Shown: positions 12,007-23,161 of the stretch, piece after piece | Layout: each line of letters starts with the position of its first letter | Numbering within the stretch: the stretch's first letter is position 1 | Assembly: GCF_014898815.1 (NCBI RefSeq) | Contig: NW_026515539.1 | Span: forward strand, 1,240,001-1,304,000 | Direction of reading: 5' to 3' | DNA from: Panonychus citri | Taxonomy: Eukaryota > Arthropoda > Arachnida > Trombidiformes > Tetranychidae | DNA: 64,000 bases | The notes under the pieces: model-generated | The model's database searches: none | Told to the model about the DNA's origin: nothing | The model's input: the letters and a program-made list of their open reading frames with translations, nothing else | Made by a program: the position numbers and the translations under genes

Positions 12007-12024
12007 AACTGCGCATGCGCAGTT
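12007..12024. promoter_or_regulatory. NRF-1 type palindrome upstream of MED7
   Basis: AACTGCGCATGCGCAGTT is a perfect 18-bp palindrome. Its centre TGCGCATGCGCA is exactly the consensus of NRF-1/Erect wing (YGCGCATGCGCR). It is a strikingly GC-rich island in AT-rich DNA, about 400 bp upstream of the MED7 start codon and upstream of the inferred 5'-UTR intron, a position fitting a core promoter. Confidence 0.65.
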
Positions 12025-12428
12025 ATGAAACCTCCTTTTTAGAGAATTTTTTAAAAGAGAGTCGGTAAGTCTATTGGAGATCCAAATGCTTTTTGGTTTT
12101 CTTTAGAAAATGTAATTTTTTTTCTTTCTGATCAACAATCTAATTAAATTGTTTTGTTTCTCATTTTATATTAATTTTTCTTGATTTTCTTATTCACCTG
12201 ATCCCTTTTCCTCCCTCCCCAGCCCCCCACAGGTAAATTACTTTCAATGGTACATTTGTAGTTTGATGTTGTGTGAATGTTTCTCACTCAGTGTGTTTTT
12301 ACCTTAAACCTTGTGATTAATTGTTGTCTCTGTAATATAAAGTGATAAACTGAAAACTTGTTTTGTATTTCAGTTTTGTCGCCTTAAGTGGCCTCTCTAA
12401 CCCTGGGCACCCGTTTTGTGCGGGTAAT

Positions 12429-13163
12429 ATGACAAATCAAGCTCCACAATCAAGTACACCACCGACCATCTCCTCGTCTTATCCATTACCTCCTACCTTA
12501 TTGATTCAATGGTATTCTGATGAAAATATTTCTCAAGGCCTTAACCCTGAGCCACCCGCTCCAATTACCGATGGATCTTATTCTATGTTTGCTGTTGAGA
12601 TAAAAGTTGATGAGCCGATAATTCGTACTTTAGAAGATCAGGATATCAAACGTTTATACCCCAAAGAATATGACTACCGGCGTGAGATTAAAAAGATGAA
12701 CGTCTCTTTGATGGCGAGTATGTTAGACCTTTTAGATGCGTTAATTAAGTGCCCAGAATCACCCAAAAGACAGGAAAAATGTACCGATATCGAAATGTTA
12801 TTCATTCAAATGCACCATCTTCTAAACGAGATGAGACCACATCAAGCCAGGGAAACTATTCGTGTTAAATTGGACCGACAAAAGAAACAACGTCTAGAAA
12901 TGATTAATAAACTTGAAACTCATATTGAGGAAGTTATTGAGATTGTCAACTCTAGTATTACCTCGATACCTGATATTGTGGGCTCATCAATTGATCTAAC
13001 TGATTATATGGATGATGATTCAACTAGTGACAAAGAAGAGACTGATGTAGATTCAAATTCTAACAATTCCAGGGATGAACAAATTGATCAAGTTACTCTG
13101 TTGACTCAATTGGATTTTCTTATGTGTGATATTGTTGATAATCTACAAGTTGAAGCTTATTAA
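12429..13163 (+). CDS. MED7: Mediator complex subunit 7
   Basis: One uninterrupted coding exon of 244 residues (human MED7 is 233). MED7 sits in the middle module of Mediator and forms a coiled-coil pair with MED21, linking the head and tail for RNA polymerase II transcription. Family landmarks are the N-terminal PLPPTLLIQWYSDENISQGL, the DQDIKRLYPKEYDYRREIKK segment, and HHLLNEMRPHQARETIRVKL, which is nearly invariant in MED7. The helical part of the second half carries the coiled coil. The C-terminus is acidic and serine/asparagine-rich and poorly conserved. The ATG at 12429 is preferred over a longer reading frame that runs back through a splice acceptor near 12374. Confidence 0.95.
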   Translation: MTNQAPQSSTPPTISSSYPLPPTLLIQWYSDENISQGLNPEPPAPITDGSYSMFAVEIKVDEPIIRTLEDQDIKRLYPKEYDYRREIKKMNVSLMASMLDLLDALIKCPESPKRQEKCTDIEMLFIQMHHLLNEMRPHQARETIRVKLDRQKKQRLEMINKLETHIEEVIEIVNSSITSIPDIVGSSIDLTDYMDDDSTSDKEETDVDSNSNNSRDEQIDQVTLLTQLDFLMCDIVDNLQVEAY

Positions 13164-13715
13164 GAATTATTTCAGTTTGTGAAAAGAAACATTTTTAGGA
13201 AAACAAAAATCAAAGCAAAAAGAAAGGATAATCCATTTTCATCCATTTTCCCTTCATCCAAATAATTAAAGCCCATAATCTACGGATAATTGAGATAAAA
13301 TTGTTTCTCATTGTGTCTTCAACACGAGCATCAAAAATCTAGCCAAAGGACAATTTATATGTAAATCATATTCACCATCTTCTACTGTGATCACAACTTT
13401 TTTTTCTTCGAATTTAAAACTTTTGTTATCATCTAGCTTGAAGCTAGTTCATCAACTCGCACATCAATACAACGTCGTTTATAACCATCACATCATCAAC
13501 ATTTTCACCATCATCATCACACTTTACACAATATTTTCATAAAAACATCAACATTACACTTGGCGAGTCACATTTTACTCGTTTTCCTCTTTTTTGACTA
13601 ATCTTCATCCTTTTCTCATCATTTTGATCTTCGTTTTTTTTTCTACCTGTTAACTTATACTATTAATATTGTGTACCCCGCAGTCAACACACACTCACAT
13701 AAACAACCTGCAAAT
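13164..13715. other. MED7-ALKBH4 intergenic region
   Basis: The MED7 3' UTR and ALKBH4 5' leader. Around 13440-13560 it is rich in CATCA/CATCATCAC repeats of low complexity. A possible splice acceptor, CCCCGCAG, ends at about 13683, suggesting an upstream non-coding exon for ALKBH4. Confidence 0.4.
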
Positions 13716-15224
13716 ATGAATGATGATAAGAGTGACCAGAAAATGTCTACTAAATTGGATAATGTTGTTGGAACGTTTGGAGATCGACCATGTGGTTGTA
13801 AAGGCATTCGAACTTGTCTTCTTTGTGAAAAAGATTTGTTAATTTTCCAAAGGAATGAGTTGGTTGAAAATCAACAATTAGCTAAAACAATTGTCTACAC
13901 TTTTTGCTCCCAATGTGGAACTAAAGCTTGGTTAAATGATGATCATCGCACTCATCATCTGAAAACATATGATTCACACGAGGGATCATCATCATCATCA
14001 CCATGCCAGCAAAAAAAATCTATTTCTTCATCTATTTTGAATCCTACAATTGTTACTGAAAATGATGATGCTTATGAAAAACTCTTACCTCAATTTGTCC
14101 CGGTAAAAGGTATAACCTTGATATCGAATGTTATTAATGAAGATGAGGAGCAATTAATTGTCTCTCTAATTGATGATCCCGAAACCCCATCACCATGGGT
14201 CTCTTCACAATCTGGTAGACGGAAACAAGATTATGGGCCTAAAGTTAATTTTCGTAAGCAAAAAGTTAAATTAACTGGTTTCCATGGTTTACCTGATTAT
14301 GGCCATAAATTATTTCGTAAACTGTCAATGGTCACCGAGGTTTTAAATGATTTTATTCCCGTTGAACTTTGTAACTTGGAATATGTTCCTGAAAGAGGTT
14401 CATCAATTGATCCTCATCTGGGTTAGTTTAGCGATTAAATTTCCATCTAAAATTAATTATTCATTAAATTAATCAAATTCTAATGAATCTTTAAAAATTT
14501 CATCCTCAAGAGTTATAAATACCTTTGATGATAAAAGTCCACTATTTTCTCGTTACCTTTAATTGTTGCAACTTTTATCTATCTATTAAATATTAATTGA
14601 ATAATATTTATGAAAATTTTTCTCATATAACAATTTCATCTAATATTTAATGATTTTATTATTATTACTTGTTAATCAGTTTTAATTACCAAATGTGTTT
14701 TCATACAATTACATAAGTTATTAACTGTAATAATAACTGTAATTTTGATTGTTTTTTTTTCTTCATTTTTGCTTCTAATTACAGATGATGATTGGCTTTG
14801 GGGTGAAAGATTAGTTACAATTAATTTGATCTCAGAAACGCGATTAACATTAAGTCCAGTTGTACGGTCACAGGGAAAGGACGATAACCATAGTCAACTG
14901 GATGGAGATTATAATCATCGAAATGTGGAAATTGAGATTCCGTTACCTTGTCGAAGTTTATTAATTCTCTACGATGAAGCTCGATATAAATGGTATCATG
15001 CAATTAAGAGGGAACATATTACCTCACGTCGAATTGGAATAACAATTAGAGAATTGACTTCTCTCTTCTTGCCAAAAGGTCAACTCTATTCATCTATTGG
15101 CGAAGAAATTTTATCGATTGCTAGTAAACAGCTTTCGTGTAAATTGTCACAATCAGAGCAACAGTTAGAAGAGGAAGAAAAAACTTACATCGATAATTCA
15201 AACATTAAACTCTTAGGAAGATAA
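13716..15224 (+). CDS. ALKBH4: ALKBH4, Fe(II)/2-oxoglutarate dioxygenase
   Basis: Two exons (13716-14421, 14785-15224) join in frame to 381 residues; human ALKBH4 is 302. The human enzyme demethylates actin Lys84 and so affects actomyosin function and cytokinesis. The N-terminus has the ALKBH4-specific cysteine cluster CGCKGIRTCLLCE. The double-stranded beta-helix core shows FVPVKGITLISNVI, NYGPKVNFRKQK-like sequence, the HxD iron site in PHLDDDWLWGERL, the distal histidine in WYHAIKREHI, and the 2-oxoglutarate-binding arginine pair just after it. The intron falls exactly inside the HxD motif codon context. Extra length comes from a serine-rich insert after residue 85. An earlier in-frame non-ATG start is disregarded. 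Confidence 0.93.
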
Positions 15225-15939
15225 TTGTACATATATAACTGTGTCGAGAGAAAACCAAATGATTGATAAAATTCAACAACATTTTACTTCAACTGATTAA
15301 AAAAAAACAAAGAAGCAACCAGAAAACAATTGGAAACTAATCAAATCATCAGCTACTAAGATCTACAATTAAAATGAAGAAAATCATTTGTTCCAAATAT
15401 TAAGAAAAAAAACTAATAACTATTAAATTGTAAATGTAGATCTTGGTGGCTGTGATAGAACAAGAAGAAAGACAGATTGTGAAAGGAAAACAAAAACAAT
15501 TAATATCATTGTCAAATTTTTTTAGGGTAATTAAAAAGCTGTATTTACTTACAATTAATTGATAAGTTGAATAAATTTGCTTTTCTATGGCAATCAGATG
15601 AGCTTTTTGTGTGTTTCTCATCATTTATTTAACTCTTGACCACTCAAATCTACCAGTAGAGATGAAAGATAACCAAGAAATAGAAACTATTTAATTTCGC
15701 AAATTTAACAATTAAAATGATTAATTTAATTGCGATGAACAGTTCGCGCCCTCTGTTGGTTGGGAAAAGAATAAAATTTTTGTTTATTTTTATCAAATTA
15801 ATTTTTGGACCAAAGAGTTTGGTGAATGATCAAGTTCAAATTGATAAGTTGTTAGTTTCTTATTACTTGTAAGTTGATTTGTTGATTGTTTAAAATTTTG
15901 TTCTGATTGTTTTTATTGTAATCAAGTGAAAAATATTAA
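15225..15939. other. ALKBH4-ANAPC10 intergenic region
   Basis: AT-rich, 715 bp, with no gene. The minus-strand ORF seen here has no recognisable similarity and low-complexity composition. A GC-rich CTCF-like sequence lies at 15745-15759, about 180 bp before the ANAPC10 start. Confidence 0.45.
15745..15759 (-). promoter_or_regulatory. CTCF-like core upstream of ANAPC10
   Basis: Read on the minus strand the sequence is CCAACAGAGGGCGCG, matching the recalled CTCF core consensus CCASYAGRKGGCRS at all but one of 14 positions. It is one of few GC-rich spots in the intergenic DNA. Confidence 0.5.
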
Positions 15940-16521
15940 ATGATGAATTCGAGTAAAAGTTCAAGTAAAGGTGAAATTGATCCAGTGTTGAAGAAGCGGC
16001 GATCTCATGTTCGTGAGGTCGGAAGCCAAGGGGTTTGGTCACTTTCTTCATGCAAAGCGGGATTTGGAGTGGACCAATTAAGAGATGACAATTTAGAAAG
16101 TTATTGGCAATCAGATGGTCCTCAGCCTCATTTGGTTAACGTGCAATTTAAAAAGAAAACCTGTATAGAAGATATTTGTATTTATGCCGATTTTAAACTA
16201 GATGAGTCTTATACTCCTTCAAGAATCTCTATTCGGACGGGAAGTCATTTTCATGATCTTCAAGAGGTCGAGGTCATGGAACTACAAGAGCCCACTGGAT
16301 GGATTCATATCGATTGTCGTCAGGCCAATAATGGTCAAGGTATACGAGCATTTCTCGTTCAAATCGCCATTTTATCCAACCATCAGAATGGCCGAGATAC
16401 TCACATAAGGCAGATCAAAATTTACTCGACCGCCAAAGAGGATAACGCGTTTAGCAATAATGTTGACCTGCCGTTCAACTTTACCACCGTTGACCTTAAT
16501 AAGCATACGACGATTCGGTAA
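15940..16521 (+). CDS. ANAPC10: Anaphase-promoting complex subunit 10 (DOC1)
   Basis: A single exon of 193 residues (human APC10 is 185). APC10 is the substrate co-receptor of the APC/C ubiquitin ligase and contacts the D-box together with the CDC20/CDH1 activator. The DOC beta-jelly-roll domain is very highly conserved: VWSLSSCKAGFGVDQLRDDN, ESYWQSDGPQPHLVNVQF, CIYADFKLDESYTPS, EPTGWIHI, and NHQNGRDTHIRQIKIY. The protein ends in Ile-Arg, the tail that docks on the TPR subunit APC3. Two consecutive ATG codons start the frame (15940 and 15943); either would do. Confidence 0.97.
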   Translation: MMNSSKSSSKGEIDPVLKKRRSHVREVGSQGVWSLSSCKAGFGVDQLRDDNLESYWQSDGPQPHLVNVQFKKKTCIEDICIYADFKLDESYTPSRISIRTGSHFHDLQEVEVMELQEPTGWIHIDCRQANNGQGIRAFLVQIAILSNHQNGRDTHIRQIKIYSTAKEDNAFSNNVDLPFNFTTVDLNKHTTIR

Positions 16522-17093
16522 ATCAATTGATTCCCTTACAAATATGATTGATTTATAAATCAGTAATTCATTAACCTTTCTTCACCTGAGAAAAGACCAC
16601 AAACTGTTTTTACCAGCAATTGATTAAAACTAATGTTTTCCTCTATTTTTGTCACAAATGAAATCAATTCCAATTAAATTAATCCAAAAAAAATTTCTCT
16701 TAATACCTTTAATGTACTTCTGATGTTAAATCAAAACGAAAAGCAAAAATAATTTGACCAAAGCTGTTTTGTTTATTAACAGTTACAAACAATTTGTTGT
16801 TGCTGCTTTTTTGATGATAATTTGGATAACGATGATGATTGTTGATGATTATGATGATTGACTTTTTGTAGAATTTTTTTTCCTGCTTATAATTACATTT
16901 ATGACAACACGGTTCCGGATATGTAATGAGACGATGATTAGTTCAGGTAAGTTTACATATCTGCTGGCAATTCAATCCAATAATTCAATTCAATTGAACA
17001 TTTTGGAGACTATTAAAATGTTTACAAGTGAAGACAGAAAATGAAATTTTGTGTTGTCTTATATTAGCTTAAAGTGTAGATTGGTTTGTTTAA
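16522..17093. other. ANAPC10-CLPX convergent intergenic region
   Basis: The 3' ends of ANAPC10 (+) and CLPX (-) face each other here. It is AT-rich, with a GATGAT-type low-complexity stretch near 16812-16862. No gene was found. Confidence 0.45.
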
Positions 17094-19912
17094 TCAGCCG
17101 ATTGATGATCTATCTTTAAATCTCTCGTCGAAATTTCTTTCCTCGAAAGGTTCACTTTCACTTGATTGTTCCGAACTAGATGAGTAGATATATTTTGGTT
17201 TACAATTGCCCATGACAACATCTTCATCAATGAAAACCTCGGTGATATTAGATCCTGGAATCTCAAACATTGCATCAAGTAATAAGGTCTCCTAGAAAAA
17301 TTGAAGGAAAGAGAAAAATTTTAAATCATTTTGATAATTAGATAACAAGATCAATTAACTAACCATGATTGCTCGTAATCCTCTAGCTCCGGTTTTTCTT
17401 TCCATGGCTAGTTTAGCAATCTTTTTTAAGGCATTCTCGTTGAAATTAAGCTCAACCTTATCCATGGAGAAAAGCATTTTATATTGAGGCACCAAAGCAT
17501 TTTGAGGTTTTGTCAAAATATCGACTAACATTGCGTCCGTTAAACTGTGGAAGGGAACTACAACCGGGAATCGACCTACAAATTCAGGGATCATACCGAA
17601 TTCTATTAAATCTCGAGCTTCCACACATCTGAGAAGAGCGTCTTTCTCGGCTAAATCTTCAGCCGTTGAATTGGATGAATAATTGTTGGCTACATCGGCA
17701 GCGGAAACTGCACGACGACCAAGTGATTCGGAAACAGTTGCACCAAAGCCAAGATATTTTTGATTTTTACGGCGACTAACGACTCGATCAAGCCCATTAA
17801 AAGCTCCTGAGGCAACGAAAAGTATATTCGTTGTGTCAACAGTTATTCCATCGCCTCGGAGTTTACGAGCATTTCGCTCGGGAAAGGTGACTAATGTACC
17901 TTCAAGCATTTTCAACATTCCCTGTTGGACACCTTCACCTCCAACATCTCTCAATTGATGAATTCCCGGAACAGCACCAATTTTATCCACCTCATCAAGA
18001 AAGACAATACCCTGTTGTGCCCTTTCAACATTGAAATTGGCATCTTGTAATAATTTGGCGATAACTGATTCAATATCTTCGCCAACATAACCCGCTTGAG
18101 TTAAAGTGGTACAATCACAGATAGCAAAAGGAACCTCCAAACATTTGGCTATTGTTTGGGCTAAAAGTGTTTTACCACTTCCGGTGGGCCCAAGTAATAG
18201 AATGTTTGACTTTTCCAATCGTAGTTCATGAGTTTTAGAGTCAAGTATGTCTGATCCTCGATTAGCTGATCGAGGTCCAGAATTAAAACCCTCTGAATTG
18301 GACTCTCCACCAGGGAAAGATGAATGATGAGCAAAATTACTCACTCCAAGAGCATTGCTACTATGACCCAGTCCAGAAATATTAAGTAAATCTGTTAAAA
18401 GAGAAAATAGAAATTAGATCATCACAAACATGGAAGTTAAACTAATCGTCTAACCATTGGAATGAGTCTCGATTATTGTCCCTTCTTGTGCTCCGGTTGT
18501 TTGCTTGTTCGAACTATATGGGATATTGTTGTAAATTCTCTTGTAGTGATTGTAAACAGCTACTGACAGAACCTTCTTTGCTTGTTCTTGTCCGATTACA
18601 TGTCGATTTAAATACTCGTAAATCTTTGAGTTGGTTAAAAGAGAAGAGGAAGCAAATTAGTTTCTATTCATCAACGGAAATTAGCTTATCGAGTGGAGGA
18701 AATTTTACCTTCTTTGGAGGAGGAGGTGGAGGTCTTCTTGTTGAATTTGAATTGTCTGAACTGTTTTTAGATGTACGAGCTTCTTGAATTGTCTTTTTTG
18801 AATCCATATCTGATAGAACAACGAAAAAATGGTGACATTTTTCACATTTAACGAATCGAGTTGAGGCTGTAAGAAAAAAAAAGAAGAAAAATTAATGAAA
18901 GAGAAAGTAAAATGATACCTGAGGCCATTTCAATAACATTTTTACTGATGATATTGAAGATAAAGAAATGAAAAGAAAGAGAAAGTAAATACAAGAAAAC
19001 GGGATTGAGGTCATTTGTGAATGAGAATATCGGAAAGTGAAAAATCAAATGACCTCTACTTTTTGCTTCAAATTGAAAATAAAATTCAATCTGATGAAAT
19101 CAATGATGCAATTTAACACGATTAATACTTACAAACAAAGGTTTCCACTTGGGTACATGGGTTTCCACATTTAGGACAACTGAGTTGTCCATCTTTACCT
19201 TCACCTGAGGTTTGAGAGTAAAACTTTTTACCAATAGTAGTTGTTAAAAGATTTGTGAATTGCCCTGATGAGGCAAGTAATTGTTCATCAAATTGTGGCG
19301 AAATAGCAGATGAATAAGGACATTTGTTGACCAGGTAAGTTGTAGCTCTCACAAGTCGATTTCGCTAGAAAGGAGTAAAAGAGAAATAAAAACAAAGATG
19401 AGAATAACAATCTAGAGTAAGAAGAAAAAGTTGAAATCGAAAACATCTCAAGGATTGATAGAAATCAATAACATTAGAATCATTGACCAAGGTTGACAAC
19501 ATTTCTAAGAAAAACTTAATTGTATACGTTGGAAGCAAGTACACTGAGAGAGACGAAGAGAATTAAAAATTAACTCAACAATTATAAAGATCATTTAAAC
19601 ACCAATAACAAAACGAATAAAAAAATAAGGTAAACAACATGGAGGAAGAAAAGCTAATGAAATTACAAAAACAGGAACAAATAAACGATTATAATGATTA
19701 GATGATTAACTTTAGAAAATCATAAATGATCAACACAATAGAAAATAATTTAAACCATATGATGAACAAATAAATAACAATGATGATAAAACAGAAAATG
19801 AAAGAGACCAGAAAAAAATAAAGATTACAAAATGTTAAAAGACTAATTGTTTTACCTTAAGACAGTGAGTAGACAAACTGGTTGGATTAAATTTACTTTT
19901 AATCGTATTCAT
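17094..19912 (-). CDS. CLPX: Mitochondrial ClpX, AAA+ unfoldase of ClpXP
   Basis: Six exons on the minus strand (19912-19856, 19364-19133, 18866-18709, 18623-18455, 18391-17364, 17291-17094) join in frame to 613 residues; human CLPX is 633. ClpX unfolds substrates in the mitochondrial matrix and feeds them to ClpP. It also activates ALAS. The N-terminal part is basic and Ser/Thr-rich, as for a mitochondrial presequence. The zinc-binding domain has C82, C85, C104 and C107 (CPKC...CEKC). The AAA+ core has Walker A GPTGSGKT (about 273-280), pore loop GYVG (about 306), Walker B IVFLDEVDK (about 333-341), the ClpP-docking loop LGFG, and the sensor-2 helix KTGARGLRAIM. Exons 2-4 and part of 5 are duplicated at 33-34.5 kb. 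A retrotransposon ends about 130 bp upstream of the start codon. Confidence 0.96.
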
Positions 19913-20074
19913 ATCAATTAATTAAATGAAATAGAAAATAAAATATAATTCCAATTGAATGAACCAACAAAATAATAACAACAATCAATTAACAATCAAG
20001 AAATTTAATAACATCAACAAAATGAATTCAATTCATAATTTGTTTTCCCGTTTTAGGGGAGATCAAGTGATCAT

Positions 20075-20098
20075 GCGTAGAAGTCATTGCTTCTGCGC
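20075..20098 (-). repeat. Element A 3'-UTR hairpin with CAATGA loop
   Basis: As RNA from the minus strand it reads GCGCAGAAG, loop CAATGA, CTTCTACGC: a nine-position stem with one C-A mismatch. The matching structure at the 3' end of element B (38740-38763) has the same length, the loop CAACGA and compensatory stem changes. This suggests a conserved structure, probably recognised by the reverse transcriptase. Confidence 0.75.
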
Positions 20099-20122
20099 AG
20101 GAGAACAATTGTTCTCCCAATG

Positions 20123-23100
20123 TTACAATAGGCTCATATTGGATTCTTTTATTGTTTCGAACATTCTCTCAACAATAATAATAATTCTTTTGATGTATTT
20201 CATTTTTTGTCTATTTGTTATTATATCTTTTTCATTCAGTGACCATTTCCATGATGGATAGACCCCAATAAGTTCATTTACATGTTCCGGTGTCTTCAGT
20301 ATGTGGACCATTATTGTTTCTTTTTTGTCACAACAGCAAATTTGAGTTTTGAGTATGAATTTTCTCGTTTCTTTGTGCCATTCAAATAGTTGATATGGTG
20401 AGTATAATCTTATATTTTTGTTCATTCTTGGGTTTATTATTGTGTCCATTGTCTCATGTATTTTTCTCATTCTTATCATTAATTCATTCACCATTGTCTC
20501 CACTTCTCTATTTATTTTAGATCTCGTTTTCCATTTGATTTTCATTATTTTTTGGCTTTCTGGTTTCCTTTTTATTTTGGTCCATTCACTCACACAAAAT
20601 GACCAGTTCCAGTAATCGATTGTTGATATTATTGCCATTATGTCTTGGTTTGTCTTTGATGATCCATTTATCGCTTTGATGAGTTGATGACAAATAGGTA
20701 AATGTGTAAATTTCATTTTCTTTGCTATGTCCACCAATATTTTTATTGTTATTATTTTTGCTTCATATTCGCTGAATTTTCCTTCAATCTCCATGTTTAG
20801 ACTCTGGTTTTCTAATATTAATAATATTATTATTCTTTCATTGTCTTTGTAGATTCCAATTTTTGGAAATGTGCAGTTGTTACACTTTTCGATTCTGTTT
20901 ACTTTTGATATCTCTGGTTGGTTCTTTGTTGGTAGAAATTCAATTTTTTCTGTTGTTAGCTGAAAGTGGTTAATAATTATTTTCGATTCGTTGTTGTAAA
21001 TGTCCCATTCAATGACTCTGGTTAATTGTCTTCTCGGAACGCTGTTTATGTTTAATATCATTTCTTGTGACCATCTGCCAAAGTTTTTCAGTCCAATCAT
21101 TGTTGATGTATTTTTGTTGATTATTTGTTGAATTTTTTCTCCCAATTCCATGTAATTTGGTCTCATTATCCATCCATAATCGATGTTAGTTATTATTGAA
21201 TAGATGTAAGTATCCATTATCAATTTTCTCATTTTCAATTTTAATCTTCCAATGTATTCATATGAATGTGATATTGGTTCCATTGCTTTGATTAATTTTT
21301 CCTCTATCAGTCTTTCATATCTTATCATTGTGTGGCAATTGGATAATTTGATTCCCAGGAATTCCACTTCATGGTAATTTCTGTACATATTATTTAGTTT
21401 ATTTATTGTTGTTTTTTCTTTATTCACTTTTAGGCTTATTCCGTTGAGTAGTTGTTCTATTCTTATTATTGATTCTTCTGCTTCTTCTTTGGTTTTGGTA
21501 AGAATAATAATATCATCTGCATAGCTGAATATTTCATAATTCAATCTTTTCATTTCTCTTATTATTTCATCTAGTGCAACAATGAATAATAATGGGCCAC
21601 ATGATGATCCTTGGCTCGTTCCTCGTTCTGCTTCTTGCCAATATTTTCTCTTTTTCCATTCCAATTTTAGCCATCGTTTCGAGTTCATTGATTGTATTAT
21701 CTTCCCCAGTGATTCATCTATTTGTTTTATTCTTTCAATTGCTCTGGTTGTGTCCACTTCATCGAATGCTTTTGAGATGTCCATTTTGACAATCCATTTG
21801 TCGACCATTTTGTAAGTAAATAATAATTTGAGTATTAGTTGTTCTTTGTTGAAGTTTTTCATGTATGCATATTGAGTTTCATGCATTATTATTTTTGGTA
21901 GAATTTCTTTCACTCTGTTTGACACAATCATATCTATTGTTTTCAATAGGTAATTTGGTGCTTTCACCATCCTTATGCTCTTTCCATCCGGTTTCTTGAT
22001 TAATCCAATGCCATAAACTCTTACACAAAGTGGTACATATGACAGTTTCATTATCATATTGATTGTTGTTATTATTTCTTTTTTGTTCCGTTGGTAAAAT
22101 TCATTCCAAGATTTTATCGTATAATTATCACCACTTAATGATGAGGTTTTCATTTTTAGTTTGGTTAGTGTGTTGATTTCATGTTGTTGTAGTCCATTTG
22201 TTGTGAATTTTAAATTTACATTTTCTTTGAAACTTGGTTTTTTGATTACCATTGTTTTTAGTATTTTGTCGATTTCATCTTGATATTCTGATTCATTTTC
22301 ATTTATAAATGGGTTTTGTTTATTTATTATCTTCTTTTTAATAATAGACCATTTTTCTTCTTCCTTGTTTTTCTTTCTTTTTCTTTTATGGATAGTTTTG
22401 TTGTATGGATGCCATTTGCCATGATTTGTAGGAAAATGTATTATTCTTCTACAATTTTCTATTAGAAAATGTTCATTGGTGAAGTTTCTTGTTGACATTG
22501 GTTTTATTTTGAGTCTTTGTTTTGAGATTTTTAGATAATTGTTTTGAGTTTGTATTGTTGTTGTGTATTCAATGGTAGTTGTTAGAATTGAATGATCATC
22601 TGTTCTCAGATTTGTTATTTTTTTGTTGATTATTTTTATGTAGAAATTGTAGATAATAATATCTATCCATGATTTAGATTCTTTTCTTGTGAATGTTGGT
22701 TCAGATTCTGGTCCAAATATACTTTTAAAGTTGTTATTCTCGATAATTTCTTTAATATCAAATTTAGCGTTATCATTTGGTGACCATAGTTTGTGTTGAC
22801 AGTTTACATCACCAATTATTATTGTTTTATTCGTTATTAGTTTACGTATGTTGTTCCATTTTTGTTGTTCTTTGGTTCTGATATACGTAGCAATGATTCT
22901 TATTCCATCAAATTGTTTTTTCAGGTCTATTACTATTGTATCTTCATCCGGATAATTTGTTTCTTTTATTTCAATATCTTCACTGATCATTATTATTGTA
23001 TTCATGTTCACTTTAATGTTTGGTGAGTTCATTAAATCAATTACATTCATGTTTGGTTCATTTATTGATGTTATCGTTTTATTTTTGTTTTTCATTTTTT

Positions 23101-23161
23101 CTATTATTGTTTTTGTTAATTCTTTTCTTTTTCCAGTATTAAGGTGGATCAAATGAAGCAT
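20123..23161 (-). CDS. Element A ORF2: APE endonuclease and reverse transcriptase
   Basis: This ORF encodes 1012 residues from the ATG at 23161, which overlaps the end of ORF1 by 13 nt. The N-terminal endonuclease/exonuclease/phosphatase domain keeps the catalytic set IHLNTG, SINEPN, IIGDVNCQH, SWIDIII and TDDHS. The reverse transcriptase has MDISKAFDEVD (motif A), GTSQGSSCGPLLF (motif B) and FSYADDIIIL with the YADD box (motif C). The C-terminal part resembles an RNase H fold in layout but lacks obvious catalytic acidic residues, and it ends with a CCC/H-type cluster near ICCCDKKETIMVH. Sequence similarity to element B ORF2 is evident throughout but well below identity, so they are separate families. 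The clade is not assigned; the layout recalls I/Jockey-type LINEs. Confidence 0.93.
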   Translation of the reverse strand: MLHLIHLNTGKRKELTKTIIEKMKNKNKTITSINEPNMNVIDLMNSPNIKVNMNTIIMISEDIEIKETNYPDEDTIVIDLKKQFDGIRIIATYIRTKEQQKWNNIRKLITNKTIIIGDVNCQHKLWSPNDNAKFDIKEIIENNNFKSIFGPESEPTFTRKESKSWIDIIIYNFYIKIINKKITNLRTDDHSILTTTIEYTTTIQTQNNYLKISKQRLKIKPMSTRNFTNEHFLIENCRRIIHFPTNHGKWHPYNKTIHKRKRKKNKEEEKWSIIKKKIINKQNPFINENESEYQDEIDKILKTMVIKKPSFKENVNLKFTTNGLQQHEINTLTKLKMKTSSLSGDNYTIKSWNEFYQRNKKEIITTINMIMKLSYVPLCVRVYGIGLIKKPDGKSIRMVKAPNYLLKTIDMIVSNRVKEILPKIIMHETQYAYMKNFNKEQLILKLLFTYKMVDKWIVKMDISKAFDEVDTTRAIERIKQIDESLGKIIQSMNSKRWLKLEWKKRKYWQEAERGTSQGSSCGPLLFIVALDEIIREMKRLNYEIFSYADDIIILTKTKEEAEESIIRIEQLLNGISLKVNKEKTTINKLNNMYRNYHEVEFLGIKLSNCHTMIRYERLIEEKLIKAMEPISHSYEYIGRLKLKMRKLIMDTYIYSIITNIDYGWIMRPNYMELGEKIQQIINKNTSTMIGLKNFGRWSQEMILNINSVPRRQLTRVIEWDIYNNESKIIINHFQLTTEKIEFLPTKNQPEISKVNRIEKCNNCTFPKIGIYKDNERIIILLILENQSLNMEIEGKFSEYEAKIITIKILVDIAKKMKFTHLPICHQLIKAINGSSKTNQDIMAIISTIDYWNWSFCVSEWTKIKRKPESQKIMKIKWKTRSKINREVETMVNELMIRMRKIHETMDTIINPRMNKNIRLYSPYQLFEWHKETRKFILKTQICCCDKKETIMVHILKTPEHVNELIGVYPSWKWSLNEKDIITNRQKMKYIKRIIIIVERMFETIKESNMSLL

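Larger units (their letters stand above)
10851..12428. other. eIF4H 3' region and MED7 upstream region
   Basis: About 1.6 kb without a gene. The first part is probably the eIF4H 3' UTR. A CT microsatellite lies at 11531-11550, and several short CT-derived ORFs here are artefacts of low complexity. Upstream of MED7 there is an NRF-1-type palindrome (12007-12024) and a probable 5'-UTR intron with a donor CAG|GTAAAT near 12231 and acceptor TTTCAG near 12374. Confidence 0.5.
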
